Assembly (NCBI RefSeq): GCF_000725125.1
Contig: NZ_JFCB01000002.1
Span: forward strand, 124,001 to 188,000
DNA length: 64,000 bases
Direction: 5' to 3'
From: Streptomyces toyocaensis
GTDB lineage: Bacteria; Actinomycetota; Actinomycetes; Streptomycetales; Streptomycetaceae
This document shows, piece after piece, positions 16,072 to 24,904 of the stretch (its first letter is position 1; each line of letters begins with the position of its first letter). The notes below the pieces were generated by a model. The model did no database searches, had not been told where the DNA came from, and saw only the letters and a list, made by a program, of their open reading frames with translations. The translations under genes and the position numbers were made by a program.

Positions 16072-16986
16072 ATGTCCGCCGCGTCGCATCGCATCTCCCG
16101 TCTGGAACCCTATCTGGACAGGCCGGAGCCCGCGCCGACCCTCTTGAAGATGCTGGTCGGCGTGCAGCTGGCGGGCTTCCGCGAGGATGCCGGGCTGTCC
16201 CAGGACCAGGCGGCGCGCTCCGTCGGCTTCAGCGGGGCGAAGCTGTCCCGTATCGAGTCCGGCAAGGGCCGCCGCCCGCCGACCGAGCGCGATGTCCGCG
16301 CACTGCTGGAGCTGTACGGCACCGACGGCTACGAGGCCTCGGTGCTGCTCAAACTGCTCCAGCGGGCCGGAGAGCCGGGCTGGTGGCAGCGGTACGACAA
16401 GCGGCTGATGCCCGAATGGTTCGACCGTCTGGTCGGACTCCAGGAGGCCGCCGCCACCATCCGCACCTTCGAGATCCAGTACGTCCCCGGACTGCTGCAG
16501 ACCGCCGCCTACACCCGCGCGGTGGTCGAACGAGGGCTGCCGAACGCCCCGGCGAGCGAGGTGCAGCGCCGGGTCGAACTGCGCATGCGGAGAGCCGAGT
16601 TGCTGCGGCGCGACGGCGCGCCGCAGCTGTGGGCCGTCATCGACGAGTCGGTCCTGCTGCGTGTCCTGGGCAGTCCCGCGGTGATGCGCGAACAGCTCGA
16701 GCACCTGGTGACGATGGCCGAGCGGGCCAATGTGACCCTGCAGATCGTGCCGCTGGACGTGACGAACGCGTCGGCCCCGGCGATCCCGGTGACCTATCTG
16801 CGCTTCGGCGGGCTCGATCTGCCCGACGTGGTCTACCTGGAACACATCAGGAGCGCCAACTTCCTCGAGGACCTGGACGAGACGGAGGAGTACCGGATCG
16901 CGCTGGACCGCCTCGCCGACGAGGCGCTCAAGCCCCGGGACTCCGTGGAACTGCTGCGCGCCACCATCCAGAAGCGCTACGCCTAG
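16072..16986 (+). CDS. XRE-family regulator with DUF5753 domain (WhiJ type)
   Basis: A 304-residue DNA-binding protein. The helix-turn-helix lies at about 25-75 (LAGFREDAGLSQDQAARSVG, GAKLSRIESGKG). The rest is the DUF5753 domain, recognisable from WWQRYDKRLMPEWFDRLVGL, IQYVPGLLQTAAYTRAV and the C-terminal AIPVTYLRFGG region. Together with the DUF397 and HATPase genes it completes the WhiJ/AbaA-type regulatory set. Start ATG at 16072 follows GGGAG. A GATAAT -10-like element lies at 16027-16032, suggesting a promoter separate from that of DUF397. Expected role: repressor of differentiation genes, relieved by its DUF397 partner. Confidence 0.88.
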   Translation: MSAASHRISRLEPYLDRPEPAPTLLKMLVGVQLAGFREDAGLSQDQAARSVGFSGAKLSRIESGKGRRPPTERDVRALLELYGTDGYEASVLLKLLQRAGEPGWWQRYDKRLMPEWFDRLVGLQEAAATIRTFEIQYVPGLLQTAAYTRAVVERGLPNAPASEVQRRVELRMRRAELLRRDGAPQLWAVIDESVLLRVLGSPAVMREQLEHLVTMAERANVTLQIVPLDVTNASAPAIPVTYLRFGGLDLPDVVYLEHIRSANFLEDLDETEEYRIALDRLADEALKPRDSVELLRATIQKRYA

Positions 16987-16988
16987 TC

Positions 16989-17012
16989 GTGGTGGTGGTG
17001 GTGGTGGTGGTG
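16989..17012. repeat. (GTG)8 trinucleotide repeat
   Basis: Eight perfect GTG units, followed by three GCG units, directly after the stop codon of the XRE gene. It could vary in length by slippage but lies outside any gene I support. Confidence 0.9.
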
Positions 17013-17046
17013 GCGGCGGCGCCGCGGCTGCCGCCCGTGCTCGCAC

Positions 17047-17092
17047 CGACGCCCCTGACCGGATCCTTCCAGCGGACCGGCGAGGGGCGTCG
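17047..17092. terminator. Bidirectional hairpin terminator
   Basis: CGACGCCCCT (17047-17056) and CCGG (17059-17062) pair with CCGG (17077-17080) and AGGGGCGTCG (17083-17092), leaving a two-by-two internal loop. It separates the convergent XRE and methyltransferase genes. Confidence 0.75.
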
Positions 17093-17107
17093 CGTCGCCG
17101 GGAGGGG

Positions 17108-17929
17108 CTACAGCGGGAGCCGGCCGACACCGCCGAACTCGATCCATTCCTGGGTGAGCTGACGCGGCGCGACCTCCGTGTCCGGGCGCCACGTGGACAC
17201 CTCCACCAGCCCCGGCTCGAGGATCTCCAGTTCCTCGAAGTAGCTCTCGACGTCCTTCGGTTCACGCACCCGGCCCCAGTGCCCCTGCGTCGCCTGGTCC
17301 ATGAAGTTCGTGACGAACTCGCGCAACTCGGGATCCTCACTGACCAGCTGGCACATCACCATGAAGCTGCCCGGCGCCAGCCGTTCGCGCACCCGGCGTG
17401 CCAAGGCGAGCGGACCGTCGGTGTCGCTGTCGGGGATGCAGTGGAAGACCGAGTTGAACAGCACGCAGACCGGCTCGGAGAAGTCGATCAGCCGCTGGGT
17501 CTCGGGGTGCCCGAAGATCCCGTCGGTCTCGCGCATGTCGGCCTGTATGACCACGGTGCGCTCGTCCTGCTCCAGCAGGGCACGGCCGTGGACCAGCACC
17601 ATCGGGTCGTTGTCGACGTACACCACGTGTGTGCTCGGATCGATGCGCTGCGCGACCTGGTGGACGTTGTCCTGGGTGGGCAGGCCGGAGCCGTGGTCCA
17701 GGTACTGCCGGATCCCGTACTCCTGGGTGAGTGTGCGGACCACCCGCTGCAGGAAGCGCCGGTTGTTCAGGGCCAGGCGGCGGGTGCTGGGCACCACCTT
17801 GTCGAGTTCCTCGGTCGCGGCGCGGTCCGCCGCGTAGTTGTCCTTGCCCCCCAGGTAGTAGTCGTACATACGCGCGGCCGTCGGCACGGTTGCGTCGATC
17901 TCGGTGGACAGCTGCTTACCGGTGTGCAT
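17108..17929 (-). CDS. SAM-dependent methyltransferase (DUF574/Methyltransf_19)
   Basis: A 273-residue member of the actinobacterial PF04672 family. Signatures: PTAARMYDYYLGGKDNYAAD at the N-terminus, LDHGSGLPTQDNVHQVAQ for the SAM pocket, VVYVDNDPMVLVHGRALL, and the C-terminal WRPD. These are common in Streptomyces and often accompany XRE/DUF397 clusters; their substrates are unknown. The ATG at 17929 is chosen because GGGGGAA lies just upstream; nine further codons are open but lack a site. Confidence 0.85.
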   Translation of the reverse strand: MHTGKQLSTEIDATVPTAARMYDYYLGGKDNYAADRAATEELDKVVPSTRRLALNNRRFLQRVVRTLTQEYGIRQYLDHGSGLPTQDNVHQVAQRIDPSTHVVYVDNDPMVLVHGRALLEQDERTVVIQADMRETDGIFGHPETQRLIDFSEPVCVLFNSVFHCIPDSDTDGPLALARRVRERLAPGSFMVMCQLVSEDPELREFVTNFMDQATQGHWGRVREPKDVESYFEELEILEPGLVEVSTWRPDTEVAPRQLTQEWIEFGGVGRLPL

Positions 17930-18158
17930 CGTTCCCCCTGCGGAGTGCCGCGCCAACTGGACTGGCTGGACAGGGAGTACATCCTAGGGAGCGCCACGCG
18001 GCCCCGGCCAGCCGGTCGGGAAATGAGGCCGCGAAGGAATGGTGTTCGACTCCTCCGCGTCACGTTCGGTGTTCGAGTGAAAGCGCGGTGCGAGCGTCTG
18101 GCGGTGTGGCGGCGGGGTACCCGTGCACCTGATGCCGTTTCCCGTGGGAGGTCGGACC

Positions 18159-20561
18159 TTGGACAGCTCGACGGACCGGATCGCGCGCCCCTGGGGAGCG
18201 CGGACCCCTTACGCGCCCGGCACCCCGTGGCCGGCCCGCACCGACCTGCACCTGGCGGACGGGGTCCGCGAGGAGGACGTGGAACGGTGGGTGCGGTCCG
18301 CCTCCCTCCTGCACTCCAACGGCGACGCGATGGACATCGCGGTGCGCGGCGGGCGGATCGTGGGCGTCCGGGGCCGGGCGGCGGACCGGGTGAACCGCGG
18401 ACGGCTCGGCCCCAAGGACCTCTACGGCTGGCAGGCCAACCACTCACCGGACCGCCTCACCCGGCCCCTCGTCCGGGAGGACGGGCGGCTGGTGGAGTCG
18501 GACTGGGACACCGCCATGGACCGGATCGCGTCCCGGACCAGGACCCTGCTGGACGAACGGGGACCCGGGGCCGTCGGCTTCTACACCACCGGGCAGCTCT
18601 TCCTCGAGGAGTACTACACCCTCGCCGTGCTCGCCCACGCCGGCGTCCGCACCAACCACCTGGACGGCAACACCCGGCTGTGCACCGCGACGGCCGCCGA
18701 GGCCCTGAAGGAGAGCTTCGGCTCCGACGGCCAGCCCGGCTCCTACGAGGACATCGACCACGCCGACACCATCGCCCTGTTCGGTCACAACGCGGCGGAG
18801 ACCCAGACGGTGCTGTGGATGCGCATGCTGGACCGTCTGGAGGGCTCCGATCCGCCCCGTCTGCTGTGCGTCGACCCCCGGTACACGCCCGTCGCCCGGC
18901 GCGCCGACGTGCACCTGGCGCCGCGCCCCGGCACCAACGTCGCGCTGCTCAACGCCCTGCTGCACGAGATCATCCGCACCGGCCGGATCGACCACGACTA
19001 CATCGGCGCGCACACCGTCGGCTTCGACGAGCTCGTCTCCCGCGTCGAGGCGTGCACCCCGACGTGGGCCGCGGAGATCTGCGACGTCCCCGCCGCGCAG
19101 ATCGAACGCGCCGCGGAGCTCCTCGGCGGCGCGCGGCGGCTGCTGTCCACGGTCCTGCAGGGCGTCTACCAGTCCCACCAGGCCTCCGCCGCCGCCGTCC
19201 AGGTCAACAACCTGCACCTGATCCGGGGCATGCTCGGCCGGCCCGGCTGCGGGCTGCTCCAGATGAACGGCCAGCCCACCGCCGAGAACACCCGCGAGTG
19301 CGGTGCGAACGGCGACCTGCCGGGCTTCCGCAACTGGCAGAACGACCAGCACGTGGCGGAGCTCGCCGAGATCTGGAACGTGGAGCCGGACGACATCCCG
19401 CACTACGGGCCTCCCACCCACGCGATGCAGATGTTCCGCTACGCCGAGCAGGGCTCGCTCGGCATGCTGTGGATCAGCGGCACCAACCCGGCCGTCTCCC
19501 TGCCCGAACTCGCCAGGATCCGTTCCGTCCTCGCCCAGGAACGGCTGTTCGTGGTGGTGCAGGACCTGTTCCTCACCGAGACCGCCCAGCTCGCCGACGT
19601 CGTCCTGCCGGCGGGGACCTGGGGCGAGAAGACCGGCACGTTCACCAATGCCGACCGCACCGTCCATCTCTCGGAGAAGGCCGTCGAACCGCCCGGCGAG
19701 GCCCGGGCCGACCTCGACATCTTCCTCGACTTCGCCGCCCGCATGGACTTCCGCGACAAGGACGGCGCCCCCCTGATCGGCTGGCGGGACCCCCAGGGCG
19801 CGTTCGCCGCCTGGCAGCGGTGCAGCGCCGGACGCCCCTGCGACTACACCGGCCTCAGCTACGAGAAACTGCGGACGACGGGCAGCGGCATCCAGTGGCC
19901 CTGCACCGAGGACGCCCCCGACGGCACCGCACGCCTCTACACCGACGGCATCGCTTACGCGCACCCCGACCGGTGCGAGAGCTACGGCAAGGACATGGTG
20001 ACCGGCGCGACGGTCACCCCGGTCGAGTACCGCTCCCTCAACCCGGAGGGCAAGGCGGTGATCAAGGCCGCCGAGTACCTCCCGCCCCACGAGGACCGCT
20101 CACCCGGGTACCCCCTCCAGCTGATCACCGGCCGCACGGTCTACCACTTCCACACGCGCACCAAGACCGGCCGCGCGCCCGAACTGAACGCCGCCGCGCC
20201 GGACGTGTGGGCGGAGATCTCGCCCGCGGAGGCCGCCGCACAGGGTCTGTCCGACGGCGACCTGGTCCAGGTCGCCACCCCGCGCGGAGCGATCCGGGCC
20301 CGTCTGCGGACCACGGCGATCCGTGACGGCGTGGTCTTCGTGCCGTTCCACTACGGCTACTGGGACACCCCCCAGGGGTACCGTCCGCCCGACGACGGCC
20401 CCGGGCGCGCGGCCAACGAGACCACCATCACCGACTGGGACCCCCTCTCCAAGCAGCCCCTGTTCAAGACGGCCGCCGCGCGCATGACGCTGGTCGCCCG
20501 GCGCGGCACGGGGCACGCGACGGACACGGACGGCACCGGGACCGAGGGAAGCACGGCATGA
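18159..20561 (+). CDS. Molybdopterin oxidoreductase lacking the N-terminal Fe-S site
   Basis: About 800 residues, related to the NapA/NasA nitrate reductase and formate dehydrogenase catalytic subunits. The bis-MGD domains are complete (NARLC-type loop DGNTRLCTATAA, FGHNAAETQTVLWMRM, LRGMLGRPGCGLLQMNGQ equivalents, and the C-terminal LITGRTVYHFHTRTKTGRAP). The Cys of NTRLC (codon 18681) fits the molybdenum ligand. The N-terminal domain, normally CxxCxxxC for a [4Fe-4S] cluster, is recognisable (RSASLLHSNGDAMDIAV, VNRGRLGPKDLYGWQ) but has no cysteine at all. The TTG at 18159 is preferred because GGGAGG sits seven bases upstream; ATG 18132 and GTG 18123 or 18144 are alternatives. The next gene overlaps by ATGA. 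Substrate unknown. Confidence 0.88.
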   Translation: MDSSTDRIARPWGARTPYAPGTPWPARTDLHLADGVREEDVERWVRSASLLHSNGDAMDIAVRGGRIVGVRGRAADRVNRGRLGPKDLYGWQANHSPDRLTRPLVREDGRLVESDWDTAMDRIASRTRTLLDERGPGAVGFYTTGQLFLEEYYTLAVLAHAGVRTNHLDGNTRLCTATAAEALKESFGSDGQPGSYEDIDHADTIALFGHNAAETQTVLWMRMLDRLEGSDPPRLLCVDPRYTPVARRADVHLAPRPGTNVALLNALLHEIIRTGRIDHDYIGAHTVGFDELVSRVEACTPTWAAEICDVPAAQIERAAELLGGARRLLSTVLQGVYQSHQASAAAVQVNNLHLIRGMLGRPGCGLLQMNGQPTAENTRECGANGDLPGFRNWQNDQHVAELAEIWNVEPDDIPHYGPPTHAMQMFRYAEQGSLGMLWISGTNPAVSLPELARIRSVLAQERLFVVVQDLFLTETAQLADVVLPAGTWGEKTGTFTNADRTVHLSEKAVEPPGEARADLDIFLDFAARMDFRDKDGAPLIGWRDPQGAFAAWQRCSAGRPCDYTGLSYEKLRTTGSGIQWPCTEDAPDGTARLYTDGIAYAHPDRCESYGKDMVTGATVTPVEYRSLNPEGKAVIKAAEYLPPHEDRSPGYPLQLITGRTVYHFHTRTKTGRAPELNAAAPDVWAEISPAEAAAQGLSDGDLVQVATPRGAIRARLRTTAIRDGVVFVPFHYGYWDTPQGYRPPDDGPGRAANETTITDWDPLSKQPLFKTAAARMTLVARRGTGHATDTDGTGTEGSTA

Positions 20562-21049
20562 GCGGCATCGGCGTCACCCTGCGCACCCTGCACGACGACG
20601 AGCGCGACCTGGAGCAGGACCTGCTCGCCGCCGCCGAACGTCATCGCGTCGAGCACGAGTTCCACCACATCGCCACCGACGTGGCCCGCTGGTCCCGGGA
20701 GCACGCCACGCGGCTCGCCGCCCTCGGCCGCGACCACGGCCTCGACCTGTCCGGCCCCCGCGACCATCCGTCGCCGGGCGCGCTCGCCGCGCTGCGGGAG
20801 AAGGCCTCGCAGGCGCTCGGGCGCCGTCCGGAGACCGGACTGCTCCTGCTGCACGACCTGCGGGACCTGCACCTGGCCGCCGTCCGCAACTCACTCCACT
20901 GGGAGATGCTCGCGCAGGCGGCACAGGCCACCCGCGACGAGCGGCTCCTGGAGCTGGTCTCCGCCTGCCATCCGCAGACCCTGCGCCAGATGCGCTGGAC
21001 CAACACGATGATCAAGGTGCTGTCGCCGCAGCTCCTCGTCAGCGCGTAG
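20558..21049 (+). CDS. Small helical protein coupled to the molybdoenzyme
   Basis: A 163-residue, all-helical protein of unknown function. His- and Glu-rich helices (VEHEFHHIATDVARWSREHA and LLLHDLRDLHLAAVRNSLHW) resemble the metal-binding or four-helix-bundle pattern of ferritin-like or DUF892 proteins, but I cannot confirm a metal site. Its ATG overlaps the preceding stop (ATGA at 20558-20561), so it is translated together with the Fe-S-less molybdopterin oxidoreductase. It could be an electron-transfer partner, a cofactor-insertion chaperone or a regulatory subunit. Confidence 0.8.
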   Translation: MSGIGVTLRTLHDDERDLEQDLLAAAERHRVEHEFHHIATDVARWSREHATRLAALGRDHGLDLSGPRDHPSPGALAALREKASQALGRRPETGLLLLHDLRDLHLAAVRNSLHWEMLAQAAQATRDERLLELVSACHPQTLRQMRWTNTMIKVLSPQLLVSA

Positions 21050-21193
21050 GCGGCAGGGGCGGCACCGGGGAGCCGGATCCCCGCAGGGCCTGCGCGAGCG
21101 CTTGTGCCCCGCTATCGTCGATTTCGTCCCCACGGGACGTCCGTCGCCGGCGGGGCAGCGGCGGTCCGTCGCTTTCCCGGGAGGCAGGCACCC

Positions 21194-22879
21194 ATGGACG
21201 ACTACTACGACCTTGGCCCCTACCGCCGGCCGGTGACGACGTCCTCCGCCGCCGCCCAACTCTGGTTCGACCGCGGACTGATGTGGACGTACGCCTTCAA
21301 CCACGAGGAGGCGGTCGCCTGCTTCGAGAAGGCCGCCGAGGCCGACCCGGACTGCGCCATGGCGCACTGGGGCATCGCCTACGCCCTCGGCCCCAACTAC
21401 AACAAACCGTGGGAGGCCTTCGACGGCGACGAACTCGCCGACACCGTCGAACGTACCCACGGGGCGGTGGAGCGGGCGCACGCGAGGACCACGCACGCCA
21501 CCCCCGTGGAGCGGGCCCTCGTCGAGGCACTGCGCGCCCGCTACCCCCAGGCCGAGGCCGCGGACGACTGCTCGGTGTGGAACGAGCCGTACGCGGACCG
21601 GATGCTCGCCGTGTACGAGAACGCCCCCGGCGACCCGGACGTGGCCACGCTCTGCGCCGACGCCCTGATGAACCTCACCCCCTGGCAGCTGTGGGACCTG
21701 GGGACCGGCCGGCCCGCCGAAGGCGCCCGCACCCTGGAGGCCAAGGCGGTCCTCGACGGCGCGCTCGCCACCGACGCCGGCGCCCGCCACCCCGGGGTCC
21801 TCCACCTGTACATCCACCTAATGGAGATGTCGCCCACCCCGGAAGCCGCCCTCACCGTCGCCGACCGCCTGCGCGGCGCCGTGCCCGACGCCGGGCACCT
21901 GCACCACATGCCCTCGCACCTGGAGGTGCTGTGCGGCGACTACCGCAGGGTCGTCTCGGACAACACCGTCGCCGTCGCGGCCGACGAGAAGTACCTCCGA
22001 CGCGCGGGCGCCATGAACTTCTACACGCTCTACCGCGCCCACAACCACCACTTCCGGATCTACGGCGCCATGTTCGCCGGGCAGTCGGAGGTGGCCCTGG
22101 ACGCCGCCGCACGGCTCGAGGCCGCCGTCCCCGAGAAGCTGCTCCGGGTGCAGAGCCCGCCCATGGCCGACTGGCTGGAGGGGTTCCTCGCGATGCGCGT
22201 CCACGTCCTGATCCGCTTCGGACGCTGGGACGACATCCTGGCGCTGCCGTTCCCCGACGATCCCGGACTCCACTGCGTGACCACCGCCATGCTCCACTAC
22301 GCCCGCGGCGTCGCCCTCTCCGCGACCGGCGCCGTCGACGGGGCCGAGGCCGAACGGGAGCGCTTCCGCGCGGCGGTGCGGCGCGTGCCCGGGACCAGGA
22401 TGCTGTTCAACAACACCTGCCACGACATCCTCGCCATCGCCTCGGAGATGCTGGACGGCGAACTCGCCTACCGCAAGGGCGAGTACGACGCCGCCTTCGC
22501 CGCGCTGGAGCGGTCCGTCGCACTCGACGACAACCTGCCCTACGACGAGCCCTGGGGCTGGATGCAGCCCACCCGGCACGCCTACGGGGCGCTGCTCCTC
22601 GAGCAGGGCCGCGTCGCCGAGGCCGAGGCCGTCTACCGCGCGGACCTCGGTCTGGACGACACCCTGCCGAGGCCCCTGCAGCACCCCAACAACGTCTGGG
22701 CGCTGCACGGGTTCCACGAGTGCCTGCTGCGCGCCGGCAGGACGGGCGAGGCCGCGATCCTCGCCCCACAGCTCAGGCAGGCGGTCGCGCTGGCGGACGT
22801 CCCGATCGAGGCGTCGTGCTTCTGCCGTCTGGAGGCACTGCAGCCGGAGGCCTCCGGCGACGGCCACCCCTGTCACTGA
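21194..22879 (+). CDS. Tetratricopeptide-repeat protein
   Basis: A 561-residue soluble protein built from helical repeats. TPR-like units are visible: LWFDRGLMWTYAFNHEEAVA, FEKAAEADPDCAMAHWGIAY near the N-terminus, and YRKGEYDAAFAALERSVALD, YGALLLEQGRVAEAEAVYRA near the C-terminus. The middle (LHLYIHLMEMSPTPEAALTV, HMPSHLEVLCGDYRRV) has His pairs common to a family of actinobacterial and proteobacterial TPR proteins of unknown role. Start ATG at 21194 follows GGGAGGCA. It has no signal peptide or TM helix and is flanked by unrelated genes; probably monocistronic. Confidence 0.85.
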   Translation: MDDYYDLGPYRRPVTTSSAAAQLWFDRGLMWTYAFNHEEAVACFEKAAEADPDCAMAHWGIAYALGPNYNKPWEAFDGDELADTVERTHGAVERAHARTTHATPVERALVEALRARYPQAEAADDCSVWNEPYADRMLAVYENAPGDPDVATLCADALMNLTPWQLWDLGTGRPAEGARTLEAKAVLDGALATDAGARHPGVLHLYIHLMEMSPTPEAALTVADRLRGAVPDAGHLHHMPSHLEVLCGDYRRVVSDNTVAVAADEKYLRRAGAMNFYTLYRAHNHHFRIYGAMFAGQSEVALDAAARLEAAVPEKLLRVQSPPMADWLEGFLAMRVHVLIRFGRWDDILALPFPDDPGLHCVTTAMLHYARGVALSATGAVDGAEAERERFRAAVRRVPGTRMLFNNTCHDILAIASEMLDGELAYRKGEYDAAFAALERSVALDDNLPYDEPWGWMQPTRHAYGALLLEQGRVAEAEAVYRADLGLDDTLPRPLQHPNNVWALHGFHECLLRAGRTGEAAILAPQLRQAVALADVPIEASCFCRLEALQPEASGDGHPCH

Positions 22880-22936
22880 GGTCGGTGACGGGGCGGCCGG
22901 CGAGGAACCGCGGCGGTCCGGAGCGTGCCGTGGTCC

Positions 22937-23119
22937 TCAGCGGGACGCCACGACGGCCTGGAACGACTGCATGCAGGAGAAGCAGTGCCGGTCCGTCGTG
23001 TGACGGCGCGGCGACTCCTCCTCCTTCTCCACCCCGCACAGCGTCGACGTCCTGTCCGGGGTGAGGACATGCCACACCGGCTCCCCCGAAGTGTCTGCAC
23101 CGCACCACATCTCGTGCAT
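22937..23119 (-). CDS. Small Cys/His-rich protein
   Basis: A 60-residue protein with cysteines and histidines spaced as in a small zinc ribbon (WCGAD, TLCGVE, RRHTTDRHCFSCMQSF). Similar short proteins occur in many Streptomyces without known function. The ATG at 23119 has GGGAGCTGGGA upstream. Only 57 bases separate its end from the TPR gene end, and the two genes converge. Confidence 0.65.
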   Translation of the reverse strand: MHEMWCGADTSGEPVWHVLTPDRTSTLCGVEKEEESPRRHTTDRHCFSCMQSFQAVVASR

Positions 23120-23257
23120 TCCCAGCTCCCTCCGGGTAGGCGTGGAGGCCGCTTCCATACCAGCACGGCGCGGCCCCGGACGGCGCGCCGTGCGGGCCAG
23201 TCGGGTGACGTGCCGGGCCGGGATGCGTGTCCGCGGCACCGGCCGGATGCTGGAAGG

Positions 23258-23470
23258 GTGAGAAAGGCGCCGATCGTCGTACACCCGCCGCTCGGCACGG
23301 GCGGCCGCCGGGTGACCGTGCGCGGTGAGATCGTCGGCCTCGCGGGCTCCGACCGGGACGTGGTGGAGTTCCTGCGCCGCGCGGGGCTGCCCGAGGGCGA
23401 ACGGCTGCTGGACGACCCGGCCTGGGTGAAATGGGCCGGCGGCCGGGCCCACGTCTACGACGCGGCGTGA
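23258..23470 (+). CDS. Small conserved protein
   Basis: A 70-residue protein of unknown function: VTVRGEIVGLAGSDRDVVEF, then LRRAGLPEGERLLDDPAWVK and a C-terminal WAGGRAHVY. The wording is well conserved among streptomycetes as I remember it, but no function is known. The GTG at 23258 lacks a proper Shine-Dalgarno spacing, so the start may lie elsewhere. It is divergent from the Cys/His-rich gene. Confidence 0.6.
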   Translation: MRKAPIVVHPPLGTGGRRVTVRGEIVGLAGSDRDVVEFLRRAGLPEGERLLDDPAWVKWAGGRAHVYDAA

Positions 23471-23526
23471 CAGATCCGCCGCGCGCCACCGCCCCACGGT
23501 GAGGGACGCGTGCGCCGCGCGCACAG

Positions 23527-23560
23527 CGGTCACCGTCGGCGCCGACTCCGACGGTGACCG
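23527..23560. repeat. 13-base perfect inverted repeat upstream of lipA
   Basis: CGGTCACCGTCGG (23527-23539) and its exact complement (23548-23560) flank an eight-base loop. A second, smaller one (GTACCC-N4-GGGTAC) follows at 23560-23575. It may terminate the 23258 gene or be a site for LipR upstream of lipA (start 23795). Confidence 0.6.
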
Positions 23561-23794
23561 TACCCGTCCGGGTACCCCCGCCCCTCCGCTGCATGCACCG
23601 GACGCGGCCGCCTTCGCCGCGTGCCGGCGGCACGGCGCACGAGACCGGTGATATTGCCGGTCCCCACCCGCCCCCTCCTCTCCGACAGTGGCACCGCCAG
23701 TCAATCGGCGGCGCCCCGGCCGGGCACGGCCCCAACCCACGCCATCGTCCCGTGCCCGCCGGGCGGTCCGCCGCGACAGAGAGGACCACTCGTC

Positions 23795-24697
23795 GTGCAG
23801 CAGCACCCCCACACCCGCAGGCGCGGGACCGGCCGGTTCGCCGGGCTGGCCGCGGCCCTCGCCGCCGTCGTCGGGCTGACCACCCTCACCGGTCCCGGCG
23901 CTCACGCGGCGGACAACCCCTACGAGCGCGGCCCGGCACCCACGGAATCGAGCATCGAGGCACTGCGCGGCCCGTACGCCGTGTCGGACGTCTCCGTCTC
24001 CCGGCTCTCCGTGACCGGCTTCGGCGGAGGCACCATCCACTACCCGACCAGCACCGCCGACGGCACCTTCGGCGCGATCGCCGTCTCGCCCGGCTTCACC
24101 GCCTACGAGTCCTCCATCTCCTGGCTGGGGCCCCGTCTGGCCTCCCAGGGCTTCGTGGTCTTCACGATCGACACCAACACCACGCTCGACCAGCCCGCCT
24201 CCCGCGGTGACCAGCTGCTGGCCGCGCTCGACTACCTCACCCAGCGCAGCGCGGTCCGCGGCCGCATCGACAGCAGCCGGCTCGGTGTCATGGGCCACTC
24301 GATGGGCGGCGGCGGAAGCCTCGAAGCCGCCAAGGACCGGCCTTCGCTCCAGGCCGCCATCCCGCTCACGCCCTGGAACCTCGACAAGACCTGGCCCGAG
24401 GTGCGGACCCCCACCCTCATCTTCGGCGCCGACGGCGACACGGTGGCCCCGGTCTCCACCCACGCCGAGCCCCTCTACACCGGCCTGCCGTCCTCCCTTG
24501 ACCGGGCCTACCTGGAGCTGAACGGCGCCACCCACTTCACGCCCAACTCGTCGAACACGACGATCGCGAAGTACAGCATTTCCTGGCTGAAGCGGTTCAT
24601 CGACAACGACACCCGCTACGAGCAGTTCCTGTGCCCGCTGCCGCGGCCGAGCCTGACGATCGAGGAGTCACGGGGGAACTGCCCGCACACCTCCTGA
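23795..24697 (+). CDS. lipA: Secreted cutinase/PET-hydrolase-type lipase (LipA family)
   Basis: A 300-residue exported alpha/beta hydrolase of the actinobacterial type I polyester hydrolase family (S. exfoliatus LipA, Thermobifida TfCut2). Signal peptide: Arg-rich start, hydrophobic core and a likely cut after AHA (about residue 38). Catalytic Ser169 lies in GHSMGGGG, Asp215 in [10 protein letters not shown] and His247 in NGATHFTPN; the Ser-Asp (46) and Ser-His (78) spacings match TfCut2. Oxyanion segment [10 protein letters not shown] and substrate-wall Trp194 in LTPWNL are present. Cys280 and Cys296 can form the C-terminal disulfide. It should hydrolyse triglycerides and short polyesters. 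Start GTG 23795 follows GAGAGGA at a long distance. A LipR-like activator lies next door. Confidence 0.92.
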   Translation: MQQHPHTRRRGTGRFAGLAAALAAVVGLTTLTGPGAHAADNPYERGPAPTESSIEALRGPYAVSDVSVSRLSVTGFGGGTIHYPTSTADGTFGAIAVSPGFTAYESSISWLGPRLASQGFVVFTIDTNTTLDQPASRGDQLLAALDYLTQRSAVRGRIDSSRLGVMGHSMGGGGSLEAAKDRPSLQAAIPLTPWNLDKTWPEVRTPTLIFGADGDTVAPVSTHAEPLYTGLPSSLDRAYLELNGATHFTPNSSNTTIAKYSISWLKRFIDNDTRYEQFLCPLPRPSLTIEESRGNCPHTS

Positions 24698-24723
24698 GCC
24701 CCGGGCTCCTGCCCGACGGTCAC

Positions 24724-24760
24724 CCGGTGGCGGTCCGCACACGGTGCGGGCCGCCACCGG
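24724..24760. terminator. Strong hairpin terminator after lipA
   Basis: Two 17-base arms (24724-24740 and 24744-24760) pair with one mismatch around a three-base loop, 26 bases after the lipA stop. It should isolate lipA from the downstream regulator gene. Confidence 0.85.
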
Positions 24761-24904
24761 CGTTGTGCGTGTGCACCACCGGGCACCGGCCGCCTTGGGC
24801 CACGGCACACTCGTCTCCCAGGGTGACAGGCGAAGAACCGCTGGTGAGGCGACAGTTGAGCGTTCACCGAGGAGTGGACGCGTTCCTTCCCTGTCACGTT
24901 ACGT

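Noticed and set aside
16983..17192. A short reverse-strand frame encoding a poly-His run
   Set aside because: It is only the (GTG)8 repeat read backwards, overlaps the methyltransferase gene end and lacks a ribosome site.
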